A stretch of DNA of 43,123 nucleotides from JAYRWN01 sp041917975 (GTDB taxonomy: Bacteria > Bacteroidota > Bacteroidia > Chitinophagales > Saprospiraceae). The translations under genes were made by a program, and so were the position numbers. Shown here one piece after another: positions 33,281 to 41,590 of the stretch; the first letter of the stretch is position 1, and each line of letters opens with the position of its first letter. The DNA lies in assembly GCA_041917975.1 (NCBI GenBank), contig JAYRWN010000215.1:1-43123 (forward strand). The letters run 5' to 3'. Below the pieces are notes generated by a model. That model made no database searches, was not told where the DNA came from, and saw only the letters and a program-made list of their open reading frames with translations.

Positions 33281-33342
33281 ATATTTTTCAAAATTTTGCA
33301 ATGTTTGTCTTAAATTCTTTAAAGCAACCTAAGCAACAGCAA

Positions 33343-34071
33343 ATGAATATTTTACTTATTGGATACGGTAAGATGGGAAAAGGAATAAAAGCTTTAGCCA
33401 TTGAGCGGGGGCATAACATTGTAGGAGTCGTGGACTATGACGATTCATATCTTCTAGATAGTGAGGAATTTATAAAAAGAATAAACGCAGATATTGCTAT
33501 CGAATTTACCACACCCGAAAGTGCGTGGCCCAATATCAAAGCTTGCCTACAACATGGTTTGCCTACCCTATGCGGCACAACCGGCTGGACTCAACATTGG
33601 GATGAAATGATTGCTCTTGTCCAACAAACTAAAGGTACTTTTTTCTATACCGCCAATTATAGCATTGGCGTTAATCTGTTCTTTTCCCTCAATAGCATGC
33701 TGGCAAAACTTATGTCACATCAACCGGATTACCGCCTAAGCTTGGAAGAAATCCACCACATCCATAAAAAAGACAAACCAAGTGGGACTGCCCTTCATTT
33801 AGTTAAGGACATTATCGCTCATCATAAGGAATATTCAACATGGTCTTTAGGGCCAAGTGATAATAAAACTCAAATACTAATTAACTGTATTAGAGAGAGT
33901 GAGGTGGCTGGTATACACAAGGTAACTTATAAAGGACCGTATGATCAGATTACCATTTCTCATGAAGCCTTTAGTCGTGATGGGTTTATCCAAGGTGTAT
34001 TGATTGCAGCAGAATGGTTATTTAATCAGAGAACTTCTGGCATATATGACATGCGGGATGTCCTAAAATAA
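33343..34071 (+). CDS. dapB: 4-hydroxy-tetrahydrodipicolinate reductase DapB
   Basis: 242 residues from ATG 33343, where the Rossmann fold starts at once (MNILLIGYGKMGKGI); ATG 33301 would add 14 residues of no family pattern. Reduces the DapA product with NAD(P)H in the lysine/diaminopimelate pathway. The catalytic block EEIHHIHKKDKPSGTA holds His138 and Lys142, matching the E. coli His159/Lys163 pair. Shorter than the E. coli enzyme (273), as in other Bacteroidota. A leftward hairpin follows the stop at once. Confidence 0.94.
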   Translation: MNILLIGYGKMGKGIKALAIERGHNIVGVVDYDDSYLLDSEEFIKRINADIAIEFTTPESAWPNIKACLQHGLPTLCGTTGWTQHWDEMIALVQQTKGTFFYTANYSIGVNLFFSLNSMLAKLMSHQPDYRLSLEEIHHIHKKDKPSGTALHLVKDIIAHHKEYSTWSLGPSDNKTQILINCIRESEVAGIHKVTYKGPYDQITISHEAFSRDGFIQGVLIAAEWLFNQRTSGIYDMRDVLK

Positions 34072-34103
34072 AAAACCCCATTGGTAATCAATACCAACGG
34101 GGT
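34071..34103 (-). terminator. Orphan leftward terminator between dapB and dnaG
   Basis: An 11-bp stem with one mismatch (CCCCATTGGTA at 34076-34086 pairing with TACCAACGGGG at 34092-34102). On the leftward strand it is followed by a U-rich tract (TTTTTATTTT); on the rightward strand there is no T run after it. Yet both flanking genes run rightward. It may slow rightward polymerase too, but by form it terminates a leftward RNA. Confidence 0.6.
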
Positions 34104-34150
34104 CGAACACACTATGAGAACACCCTAAATAGAACTTATTATCAACTTTA
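34071..34150 (-). ncRNA. Candidate small RNA in the dapB-dnaG spacer
   Basis: The leftward terminator has an upstream leftward TATATTTG box (34164-34157, exact TAnnTTTG) with TTTG 15 bp before it, predicting a transcript of about 80 nt starting near 34150. The body contains a repeated GTGTTC (GTGTTCTCATAGTGTGTTC) and no coding frame. I do not recognise it as 6S, tmRNA, SRP or RNase P RNA. Entirely an inference from promoter and terminator form. Confidence 0.3.
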
Positions 34151-34214
34151 TACCTACAAATATATTATACTTTAAAATACAAATACTAATTTTTTCTCAG
34201 AATTTGTAAAAAAA

Positions 34215-36161
34215 ATGATCAGCACTAAATCGGTCGAAGAAGTCATCCAGCGCTCATCTATTGAAGAGGTGATTGGAGACTATGTCCAACTGCGCCGAAG
34301 GGGAACTAATTTGGTCGGTTTATGCCCGTTCCATTTGGAGAAAACCCCCTCTTTTAGTGTTTCTCCAGGTAAAGGCATCTATAAATGTTTTGGCTGTGCA
34401 CGCTCGGGAAATGCGGTGCAATTCATGATGGAGCATGAAAGCATGACATTTCCAGAAGCCATTCGTTATCTGGCTAAAAAGTTTTCCATCACCATTGAAG
34501 AAACTGTTCAAACTGAAGAAGTCCGTCAGGAAAATTTATTAAAAGAAAGTTTATTTATCGTTAATGATTGGGCGGCAAAATATTTTCAGCAAGAACTCTG
34601 GCAGACCGAAGAAGGACAAGCCGTAGCCCTACCCTATTTTAAAGAACGTGGTTTTATTGATCAAACCATTAAGAAATTCCAATTAGGTTATGCACCCCGC
34701 CAAGCTGCATTCATTGAATTTGCTACTAATCACCACCTGAATCCCGAATATTTACGAACACTTGGGCTAGCTACTGAAAAAAATCATGACTTTTTTCGTG
34801 AACGGGTCATATTTCCTATTCAAAGTCTTTCAGGAAAAATACTCGGATTCGGAGGTCGCATTCTAAAAAATGTACCTAATGCACCCAAATACCTTAACTC
34901 TCCGGAGTCAGAAATCTATAATAAACGATCCATTTTATTTGGTTTATTCCAGGCAAAAAAAGCTATTAAGGAACAAGATTATTGCTTACTGGTCGAAGGG
35001 TATACGGATGTAATTTCTTTGAGTCAAGCAGGGGTAGAAAATGTGGTCGCATCTTCCGGAACTTCGCTTACTGTCGAGCAAATCTATCTTATCAAACGGT
35101 TTACATCCAATGTACATCTCCTTTATGACGGCGATCCCGCAGGGATAAATGCAGCGATAAGGGGATTAAATTTATTATTGGAAAAGGACTTAAACGTCAA
35201 AATTATCATCCTCCCGGAAAAGGAAGATCCTGATTCCTTTATTCGTAAACAAGGCAAACAATATTTTTTAGATTATCTGCAAAAACATCAGGAAGATTTT
35301 ATCCAGTTTAAGCTTAACCAGGCCGGACTTAATCAGGATCCAATAAAAAAAGCAGAGTATATCAAAGACATTGTAGAAACGGTGGCCTTAGTCCCCGATA
35401 GTTTAAAAAGGGCCATATATACTAAAGAAGTTTGCCAAAAGCTAGGAATTAGAGAAGAAATATTCACTCATGAGGTGAATAAGAACCTGCGCAAAGTTCT
35501 GGTGCAGCAGCAGCACTCTGGAACTCTACCGCAAAATGATCTTGCAGCCCTAAAAACTGTAGATGACTCAGAGAGTAAGTCCATAATTCACAATCAAACT
35601 GCCCTTCTCACACCAAATGATGAACCTCAAGAAAAAGATATCATCAGAATATTAATCCAATTCGGAAGTGAGCTGCCCGATCCTCAAGACACCACTACGG
35701 ATTTGGCTAAAGTTATGTTGGAAAATTTGTCGGATGTAATCGAATATTTTGATAACGCCCTTTATAAAAAGATTATCCTGGACCTTCAACAACGGATTGA
35801 GCAAAGAAAACCTTATGACCCCTCCTATTTTTTACACCATCATGACCCGGAAATACAGAAACTTGCCATAGACCTTAACTCCACCCCCTACACATATAGC
35901 GAAAATTGGGCTGCACGTTGGGAAATATATCTTCAGACTCAAAAAGATCCTGAAAAAAATTTTATGCGCGACAGTTACCAAAGTATGATGCGCTTTAAAC
36001 TTCGGAAGATAAACCGCTTGATCCAGGAAAACCTAAAAAATATGGAAAACGCCCGGGATAATAATCTTGCGGAGGAAGAAATGTTATACCTGAGAGTTCA
36101 CCAACATTACACCAAAGTTCGTAATGAAATTGCGGCAAATGTTCGAACAGTGCTCATTTGA
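34215..36161 (+). CDS. dnaG: DNA primase DnaG
   Basis: 648 residues. CHC2-type zinc domain at the N-terminus: Cys37, His40, Cys58, Cys61 in CPFH...YKCFGC. The catalytic core follows with the RNA polymerase basic motif region (FGGRILKNVPNAPKYLNSPE) and the Toprim domain with LLVEGYTDVIS and LLYDGDPAG acidic sites. The C-terminal part (from about 430) is the divergent helicase-binding region. Makes RNA primers at the replication fork. It is preceded by a 143-bp spacer holding a leftward terminator and converges with fbaA over 16 bp. Confidence 0.96.
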   Translation: MISTKSVEEVIQRSSIEEVIGDYVQLRRRGTNLVGLCPFHLEKTPSFSVSPGKGIYKCFGCARSGNAVQFMMEHESMTFPEAIRYLAKKFSITIEETVQTEEVRQENLLKESLFIVNDWAAKYFQQELWQTEEGQAVALPYFKERGFIDQTIKKFQLGYAPRQAAFIEFATNHHLNPEYLRTLGLATEKNHDFFRERVIFPIQSLSGKILGFGGRILKNVPNAPKYLNSPESEIYNKRSILFGLFQAKKAIKEQDYCLLVEGYTDVISLSQAGVENVVASSGTSLTVEQIYLIKRFTSNVHLLYDGDPAGINAAIRGLNLLLEKDLNVKIIILPEKEDPDSFIRKQGKQYFLDYLQKHQEDFIQFKLNQAGLNQDPIKKAEYIKDIVETVALVPDSLKRAIYTKEVCQKLGIREEIFTHEVNKNLRKVLVQQQHSGTLPQNDLAALKTVDDSESKSIIHNQTALLTPNDEPQEKDIIRILIQFGSELPDPQDTTTDLAKVMLENLSDVIEYFDNALYKKIILDLQQRIEQRKPYDPSYFLHHHDPEIQKLAIDLNSTPYTYSENWAARWEIYLQTQKDPEKNFMRDSYQSMMRFKLRKINRLIQENLKNMENARDNNLAEEEMLYLRVHQHYTKVRNEIAANVRTVLI

Positions 36162-36177
36162 ACATTTCTCTTTAACA

Positions 36178-37242
36178 TTACTGATTGCGCTGCATACAAT
36201 TTAAATCCTGGAAAGCCTGTATTAACCGCGCTTTGAACGTCTTTTCTCCCTCTCTCAACCAAACTCGCGGGTCGTAGAATTTTTTGTTGGGTTTGTCCGA
36301 GCCTTCCGGGTTTCCGAGTTGACCCTGCAAATAATCTTTTTTGCCGGCATAAAATAATCGAATTCCATCCCAGAACGCCCACTGTAAATCAGTATCAATA
36401 TTCATCTTGACCGCACCGTAGCTAATGGCCTCCCTGATTTCTCCAACTGAAGATCCAGATCCTCCATGAAATACAAAATTTATCGGCTTGTCATTAAGGT
36501 CAAATTTCTGAGCGACGTAGTCCTGACTATTTTTTAAAATTATTGGTTTTAACGAAACGTTACCTGGTTTATAAACACCGTGAACATTACCAAAAGCTGC
36601 CGCAATAGTGAAGTTTGGACTAATGGCTGATAAATGTTCGTAGGCATACGCCACATCACTGGGTTGAGTGTAAAGTCGGGCATTATCCACATCAGAGTTG
36701 TCAACACCATCCTCTTCTCCTCCGGTAACTCCTAATTCAATTTCAAGGGTCATTCCCAGTTGATTCATACGACGGAAAAACGTTGTACTGATCTCTATAT
36801 TTTCTTCTATAGGTTCTTCACTTAGATCCAACATATGCGAGCTGTATAAAGAGACGCCATATTGTTCGAAATGTTTTTCACCTGCCGTCAACAAACCGTC
36901 AATCCAGGGGAGCAATTTCTTTGCACAATGATCTGTATGTAAAATAACCGGTACACCATAATGTTTAGCCAATAAATGAATATGCAGGGCTCCGGATATT
37001 CCTCCCCAAATAGAAGCTTGTTGTTTATCATTGGGCAAACTTTTACCAGCATAAAAAGCTGCTCCCCCATTACTAAACTGAATGATCACTGGAGAATTAA
37101 CCTCTTTTGCAGTTTCCAAGACTGCATTAACGGTGTTTGTTCCTGTTACATTGACTGCAGGCAGAGCATAACTATTTTTTTTAGCATCCTCAAATATTTC
37201 AGTCACCCCTGCCCCACTGACTACTCCTGGTATAAATTTCAT
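36178..37242 (-). CDS. fbaA: Class II fructose-bisphosphate aldolase
   Basis: 354 residues, class IIA (E. coli FbaA type). Zinc ligands and active-site blocks: LHTDHCAKKLLPWIDGLL (catalytic Asp and first zinc His), GNVHGVYKPGNVSL (second His) and FHGGSGSS (third His and phosphate loop). It reversibly cleaves fructose-1,6-bisphosphate in glycolysis/gluconeogenesis. It starts 6 bp after the trxB stop, so the two are co-transcribed. No terminator is visible in the 16 bp separating it from dnaG. Confidence 0.96.
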   Translation of the reverse strand: MKFIPGVVSGAGVTEIFEDAKKNSYALPAVNVTGTNTVNAVLETAKEVNSPVIIQFSNGGAAFYAGKSLPNDKQQASIWGGISGALHIHLLAKHYGVPVILHTDHCAKKLLPWIDGLLTAGEKHFEQYGVSLYSSHMLDLSEEPIEENIEISTTFFRRMNQLGMTLEIELGVTGGEEDGVDNSDVDNARLYTQPSDVAYAYEHLSAISPNFTIAAAFGNVHGVYKPGNVSLKPIILKNSQDYVAQKFDLNDKPINFVFHGGSGSSVGEIREAISYGAVKMNIDTDLQWAFWDGIRLFYAGKKDYLQGQLGNPEGSDKPNKKFYDPRVWLREGEKTFKARLIQAFQDLNCMQRNQ

Positions 37243-37248
37243 AAAATC

Positions 37249-38193
37249 TTAAATTTTTCCTTTTTCTGTTAAATATCTTTCCGCGTCCAAAGCAGCTACA
37301 CAACCACTTCCGGCCGCGGTTACCGCCTGGCGATAATGTTTATCCTGTGCATCTCCGCAGGCAAATACCCCTTCGATATTGGTCTTAGAGGTTTTACCTT
37401 GTGTGATGATGTATTTGGAATCATCCATTTCCAACCATCCCTCAAAGATAGATGTATTGGGCTCATGACCAATAGCAATAAATAAAGCTTTTGCGGGAAT
37501 AATGTTTGTTTCCCCAGTCAACCTATTGCGCACCTCTACGCCTTCCACAGCTTCTTCTCCAATCAATTGGTTCACCTCTGTGTTCCAATGGATTTTAATA
37601 TTAGCTGTATTGCTTACACGTTCCTGCATGATTTTCGAAGCTCTCATTTCATCACGTCTTACCAGCAAATGTACTTTAGTGCATAGTTTTGCCAGGTAAG
37701 ATGCTTCCTCGGCAGCGGTGTCTCCTCCTCCTACTACTACAACCTCAGAGTTGCGAAAAAAATATCCATCACAAACTGCACACGCTGAAACTCCTCGGTT
37801 CATGAGACGTTGTTCATCCGGTATACCCAACCATTTAGCGCTTGCTCCGGTAGCCACGATGACAGCCTGGGCTTCCACCAGTTCACCACCTTCTGTCCAA
37901 ATTTTATGGACATGCTCACTAAAATCCACTTTTATTATATTTTCATAGATCATGACAGTCCCAAATCGCTCCGCTTGTTTTCGCAAATCTTCCATCATCT
38001 CAGGGCCAAGCACACCATTAGGATAGCCTGGGTAATTCTCCACATCAGTGGTAATGGTCAGTTGTCCGCCGATTTGGGTACCTGTATAAAGGATTGGCTT
38101 TAAATTAGCTCGTGCAGCATAAATAGCAGCGGTATACCCAGCCGGGCCAGATCCAATGATCACACATAACTTTTGATCTCTTTGAGTTGACAT
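37249..38193 (-). CDS. trxB: Thioredoxin-disulfide reductase TrxB
   Basis: 314 residues. FAD-binding GSGPAG (14-19), redox pair Cys138-Cys141 in ACAVCDG, NADPH-binding GGGDTAAEEA and the C-terminal FAD motif GDAQDKHYRQAVTAAGSG. Reduces thioredoxin with NADPH in the cytoplasm. First gene of a two-gene unit with fbaA. In this bacterium bacillithiol (bshC) would be a parallel thiol system. No exact TAnnTTTG in its upstream gap. Confidence 0.96.
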   Translation of the reverse strand: MSTQRDQKLCVIIGSGPAGYTAAIYAARANLKPILYTGTQIGGQLTITTDVENYPGYPNGVLGPEMMEDLRKQAERFGTVMIYENIIKVDFSEHVHKIWTEGGELVEAQAVIVATGASAKWLGIPDEQRLMNRGVSACAVCDGYFFRNSEVVVVGGGDTAAEEASYLAKLCTKVHLLVRRDEMRASKIMQERVSNTANIKIHWNTEVNQLIGEEAVEGVEVRNRLTGETNIIPAKALFIAIGHEPNTSIFEGWLEMDDSKYIITQGKTSKTNIEGVFACGDAQDKHYRQAVTAAGSGCVAALDAERYLTEKGKI

Positions 38194-38301
38194 AATTTTG
38201 TAATGTTAATCCTGGTTGTAAAAAAAAAGACCTTGCACCGGAAACTTAATTATTGAATATTGATTTGTAGAAATATATTGTTTTGTCTCATTAACAAGCG
38301 T

Positions 38302-39765
38302 ATGGACTTTTTGTTTTTCCTCTTTGTTTTGATTTCCTTATCTTTTTGGTTATCTGAGCGAAAAAAGTCCGGACAATACTTATTTTTTATGGCTTTCACC
38401 ACCTGGATAATCTGGTTGGCCTTTTGTTCTTTTTGGACCGAGACAACTTTTTTGAGGTTAATCTGGACTATCCTGCTTATTGGTTTTGCCGGTTCCATTC
38501 ACCATTTATTTAAAATAAGAACCATTACTCTCCAGGGTTCAGTTTGGATGATTGTGGCCTTATCAGGCTATTGGGTTATACAAAGACTGGTTAATGAACC
38601 CACAAAATCTTTAGATCCCGAAGCTGAACTTCTTATCGAATTAGAAGTTGGGCGGGACCCATCAGAAATTTCTGCAGTTTTGGGGAAGGATATTTTGGCT
38701 ATTCGCAAAGCCTTTACCATGTTCGATATCCAGTCTCCTCTTGACAGGTATTTTTGTCTAGATGTTAAAAATGACGCATCGAGCCTTAAAATAGTCAAAG
38801 AGTTGCTATCCCGACAAACTGTTTTAGTTTCTCATGTAGAAAATAATGAAGTCCTATATTATGAAAAACCAGTCATTTCCAAAATTACTAGAATAAGTCG
38901 TAGCTGGACCAACGATCCAGGACTAACTAACCAGTGGTACTTAGAATATCTAGGTGCGGAAAATTTTCATCGCGAGTTGTTAACACTAAAACCAGTCAAG
39001 ACCTCTCTTTTGGCTATTTTAGACACAGGCATTGAAAGTAAACATGAAGACCTTATTTCCAATTATCAGTCTAGCGGGTCCGAAAATGATAATGATCCGA
39101 TTGGCCACGGAACACACTGTGCTGGGATTGCTGGTGCAATTACTGGAAATGGAAAGGGTATTGCCTCATTAATACCACCACAAAATAACTCTGTGAAACT
39201 CACCGGATTCAAAGTTTTAAAATACAATGGTTCCGGAACGCAGAAAGACATAATTGACGGTATTATCAAAGCCACCGACATGGGAGCTGATGTTATCTCA
39301 TTATCCCTTGGAGGTCCCAGCGATGATCTGAAACAGAGGGCCTACGAACTTGCTGTAGAATATGCTGCAAAAAGAAATGCTATAATAGTAGTTGCAGCCG
39401 GAAACAACAATTCCGATGCCAGGAACTATAGTCCTGCCAATGTTAAGGGGCTGATCGTCGTCACAGCTATTGATCAACAAGGGCAATTAGCCTCTTTTTC
39501 AAACCATGTGGCTCATTTAGCGATGGGAGTAGCTGCTCCAGGTGTTGGGATTTATTCTACCATTCCAAACAATAAATACACTTCATATAATGGCACTTCT
39601 ATGGCTACTCCTTTGGTCGCCAGTGTTATCGCAACTATTAAGTCTCTTAACCCCAGCATATCCACCGCTCAAGTTCATGCCCATTTGGCAAAAGGCATCA
39701 GGACTGGATCCGGTTCTAAAACAGGAGTTATCCTTAAGCTCGACCATGTTTTATCCGGCTTGTAA
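38302..39765 (+). CDS. Polytopic membrane-anchored S8 subtilase
   Basis: 487 residues from ATG 38302 (an in-frame TTG at 38260 adds 14 residues). The N-terminus has four hydrophobic helices at about 3-19, 26-43, 52-72 and 79-96. A small domain follows at 107-190, with a propeptide-like LLIELEVGRDPSEISAVLG segment. The subtilase domain has Asp241 (AILDTGIES), His269 (GHGTHCAGI), Asn368 (AAGNNNS) and Ser433 (GTSMATP). Four helices put both ends on the same side of the inner membrane. No signal peptide in the usual sense and no T9SS tail. Overlaps aroK by 15 bp at the 3' end. Confidence 0.88.
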   Translation: MDFLFFLFVLISLSFWLSERKKSGQYLFFMAFTTWIIWLAFCSFWTETTFLRLIWTILLIGFAGSIHHLFKIRTITLQGSVWMIVALSGYWVIQRLVNEPTKSLDPEAELLIELEVGRDPSEISAVLGKDILAIRKAFTMFDIQSPLDRYFCLDVKNDASSLKIVKELLSRQTVLVSHVENNEVLYYEKPVISKITRISRSWTNDPGLTNQWYLEYLGAENFHRELLTLKPVKTSLLAILDTGIESKHEDLISNYQSSGSENDNDPIGHGTHCAGIAGAITGNGKGIASLIPPQNNSVKLTGFKVLKYNGSGTQKDIIDGIIKATDMGADVISLSLGGPSDDLKQRAYELAVEYAAKRNAIIVVAAGNNNSDARNYSPANVKGLIVVTAIDQQGQLASFSNHVAHLAMGVAAPGVGIYSTIPNNKYTSYNGTSMATPLVASVIATIKSLNPSISTAQVHAHLAKGIRTGSGSKTGVILKLDHVLSGL

Positions 39766-40293
39766 GCAATCTTGCTCCCGGAGGATTTTAAGGATTTCTT
39801 CTACAGGGCCGGTACCCGGTAAACACTTTATAGTCCATTGTGCTTGAAAATAGTAATTCTCTCTTTCTTTTATTTTTAGTCCAACATATTCTTTCAGTTC
39901 TTCAGGAGATTTGTTTTTTAATAATGGTCTTTTATTTTGTCCGCTGATTAATTGAGACACCAGTTTTTCGACAGGATTGTCTAAATAAAAGGTTAACCCT
40001 ACGCTGTTAAATAAGTCCATATGGCTAAAGAAACAAGGCGTCCCACCACCAGTGGCCATGATCATAGGGGTAGATTTTTTCAGTACATCTAATAAAGCCA
40101 GATGCTCAAGCTGCCTAAAATAATTTTCACCTCCTCTGGTAAACATTTCATTGATTGATAACTGGTGTTTTCGTACAATAAATTCATCCAAATCAACAAA
40201 ATCCCAACCTGTAACTGCACTCAATCGTTTACCATGATAGGATTTTCCACTACCCATAAACCCAATTAAAAAAACTATGCATTTTTGCACCAT
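39751..40293 (-). CDS. aroK: Shikimate kinase AroK
   Basis: 180 residues from ATG 40293 (MVQKCIVFLIGFMGSGKS); a GTG start at 40311 would run past the divergent gene's ATG and is less likely. Walker A GFMGSGKS at 11-18, shikimate-binding Asp34/Asp36 (VDLDEFI), the Arg in YFRQLE, the GGG of MATGGGTP (81-85) and the lid arginine in QNKRPLL. Phosphorylates shikimate in the aromatic pathway. Divergent from the DUF1573 gene with 12 bp between start codons, and its 3' end overlaps the subtilase. Confidence 0.94.
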   Translation of the reverse strand: MVQKCIVFLIGFMGSGKSYHGKRLSAVTGWDFVDLDEFIVRKHQLSINEMFTRGGENYFRQLEHLALLDVLKKSTPMIMATGGGTPCFFSHMDLFNSVGLTFYLDNPVEKLVSQLISGQNKRPLLKNKSPEELKEYVGLKIKERENYYFQAQWTIKCLPGTGPVEEILKILREQDCLQAG

Positions 40294-40305
40294 AACTATT
40301 TCATC

Positions 40306-40782
40306 ATGCACGTTAGAGCGCGGAATTTAATCATATTATTTAGTTCTATTCTTTTTAGTTGCCGGCAATCTGACGTCAGTCGCATCAACCATTCTCTTAT
40401 ACAACAGATCATCCATATACCCGTCAGCATAACCAATCAGTCCGACACCACCAATGGAGTGATTTTGGACCTACCAAAAACCATAGAGTTTGATACAATC
40501 ATAGAAGGTGATGTCATCGAGAAGCGAGTAACCTTTAGTAACCGGGGGACAGTGCCTTTAGTCATTGGTGATGTCCAATCATCCTGTGGCTGCACAGCCA
40601 TAAAATATACAACAGACCTGATTAAGCCCGATTCCAGTGGATCTATAAACATTCGTTTTAACTCCAAAGGGTGGCCATTCGAGCAAAACAAGTCAATTTT
40701 CATCTTTGCGAATACGTTTCCTAACCAAACCATACTATCTTTACACGGTTATGTAAAACCAAATAGTATAGGGTATGATTAA
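40306..40782 (+). CDS. DUF1573 lipoprotein
   Basis: 158 residues from ATG 40306. Short basic start, hydrophobic stretch and lipobox ending at Cys19 (ILFSC), so probably a lipoprotein. The DUF1573 body is an immunoglobulin-like fold with the family signature VTFSNRGTVPLVIGDVQSSCGCTA and the later IRFNSKGWPFEQNKSI. Function unknown; DUF1573-yajC is a common Bacteroidota pair. Its end overlaps yajC by 8 bp. Confidence 0.87.
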   Translation: MHVRARNLIILFSSILFSCRQSDVSRINHSLIQQIIHIPVSITNQSDTTNGVILDLPKTIEFDTIIEGDVIEKRVTFSNRGTVPLVIGDVQSSCGCTAIKYTTDLIKPDSSGSINIRFNSKGWPFEQNKSIFIFANTFPNQTILSLHGYVKPNSIGYD

Positions 40783-41125
40783 ACTGATAATTTTCTTACA
40801 GGCAGCTCAACCGAGCTTACTAAGTAGTTTATTACCGTTTTTACTGATTTTTGTTGTTCTTTATTTTTTTATGCTCCGTCCTCAGGTAAAAAAACAAAAG
40901 GAGCAAACCAAGTTTGTTGCCGAAATTCAAAAAGGTATAGAGGTGGTTACCAATTCTGGATTAATCGGGCGAATAAATAAAATTGAAGGTGATATAATCA
41001 CTCTCCAAATTGATCCAAAAACTTTCATACGAGTATTAAAAGGAACTATTTCCAAAGAACTCACTGAAAGTTACAACAAAGCACAAGCGGCCAGCGGAGC
41101 CAGTTCCGAAAAGACTGAGGCCTAA
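40775..41125 (+). CDS. yajC: Preprotein translocase subunit YajC
   Basis: 116 residues. One transmembrane helix at about 18-34 (SLLPFLLIFVVLYFFML) directly followed by the family motif RPQVKKQKEQ, then a small beta domain (GIEVVTNSGLIGRINKIEGD). Part of the SecDF-YajC holo-translocon in the inner membrane. Starts 8 bp inside the DUF1573 gene. The Ala/Ser-rich tail overlaps a leftward gene fragment by 4 bp. Confidence 0.94.
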   Translation: MIKLIIFLQAAQPSLLSSLLPFLLIFVVLYFFMLRPQVKKQKEQTKFVAEIQKGIEVVTNSGLIGRINKIEGDIITLQIDPKTFIRVLKGTISKELTESYNKAQAASGASSEKTEA

Positions 41126-41277
41126 TAGTTTTTCAACAATTTTGTTTGCGCATAATCAATTAAGCGGGACGGTGAAACACATCTTAATGTGATTAACTGT
41201 TCATTCTGTTTAAAATCCCAAATAACCAGTCTGGCCTGGGTTGATACTCCTTTAAAGAAAATATCTTTGTTGCTTAT
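41122..41277 (-). pseudogene. C-terminal gene fragment of unknown family
   Basis: Stop-to-stop leftward frame of 52 codons ending exactly at the yajC 3' end (4-bp overlap, as for real convergent genes here). The stretch STQARLVIWDFKQNEQLI and then SPSRLIDYAQTKLLKNY reads like an authentic protein C-terminus. There is no ATG, GTG or usable TTG start, and an in-frame TAG closes it upstream. I do not recognise the family. Probably the tail of a gene whose front has decayed. Confidence 0.4.
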
Positions 41278-41546
41278 CTAAGGCTATCTAATTGGGTCAG
41301 CGTGAGTAGGTTGAAAGTTCTTTTACCCCTTTGAGTTTAATAATACATTGCTCTTCTAAGAAGTTAATTCATCTAACCTGCTTTCACATTGGATTTAAGT
41401 CCTGGTAATGAGGTGAGTGTATGGAATGCTACCTAATTCTAGAATTATTTCCAGGAAATGACATTATTCAGGAGATGCATGCCCGGAAAAGCTAATCCGT
41501 TACAAGAGCTAATCAAACAACTTAAAGAGACCTCCTTGGTGCGCGA
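41278..41546. other. Intergenic stretch with scattered protein-like debris
   Basis: Leftward 41368-41297 gives a 23-residue protein-like frame (EEQCIIKLKGVKELSTYSR) in another frame from the fragment at 41122. Rightward, 41421-41495 encodes MECYLILELFPGNDIIQEMH, and a shifted frame after about 41480 reads NPLQELIKQLKETSLVRDKK. None forms a complete gene. No RNA gene recognised. Confidence 0.35.
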
Positions 41547-41575
41547 TAAAAAAAGGGCAGAATGCCCCTTTTTAT
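41547..41575. terminator. Bidirectional terminator
   Basis: GGGCA-GAA-TGCCC hairpin (41555-41567) flanked by seven A on the left and CTTTTTATC on the right, so the stem extends and both transcripts end in U runs. It closes the leftward T9SS adhesin gene, whose stop is at 41591. Confidence 0.85.
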
Positions 41576-41590
41576 CTCTTTATATTATCT

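Noticed and set aside
41421..41495. 24-codon frame (MECYLILELF...) as a small protein gene
   Set aside because: No ribosome site or promoter; it sits among other broken frames and is better read as debris.
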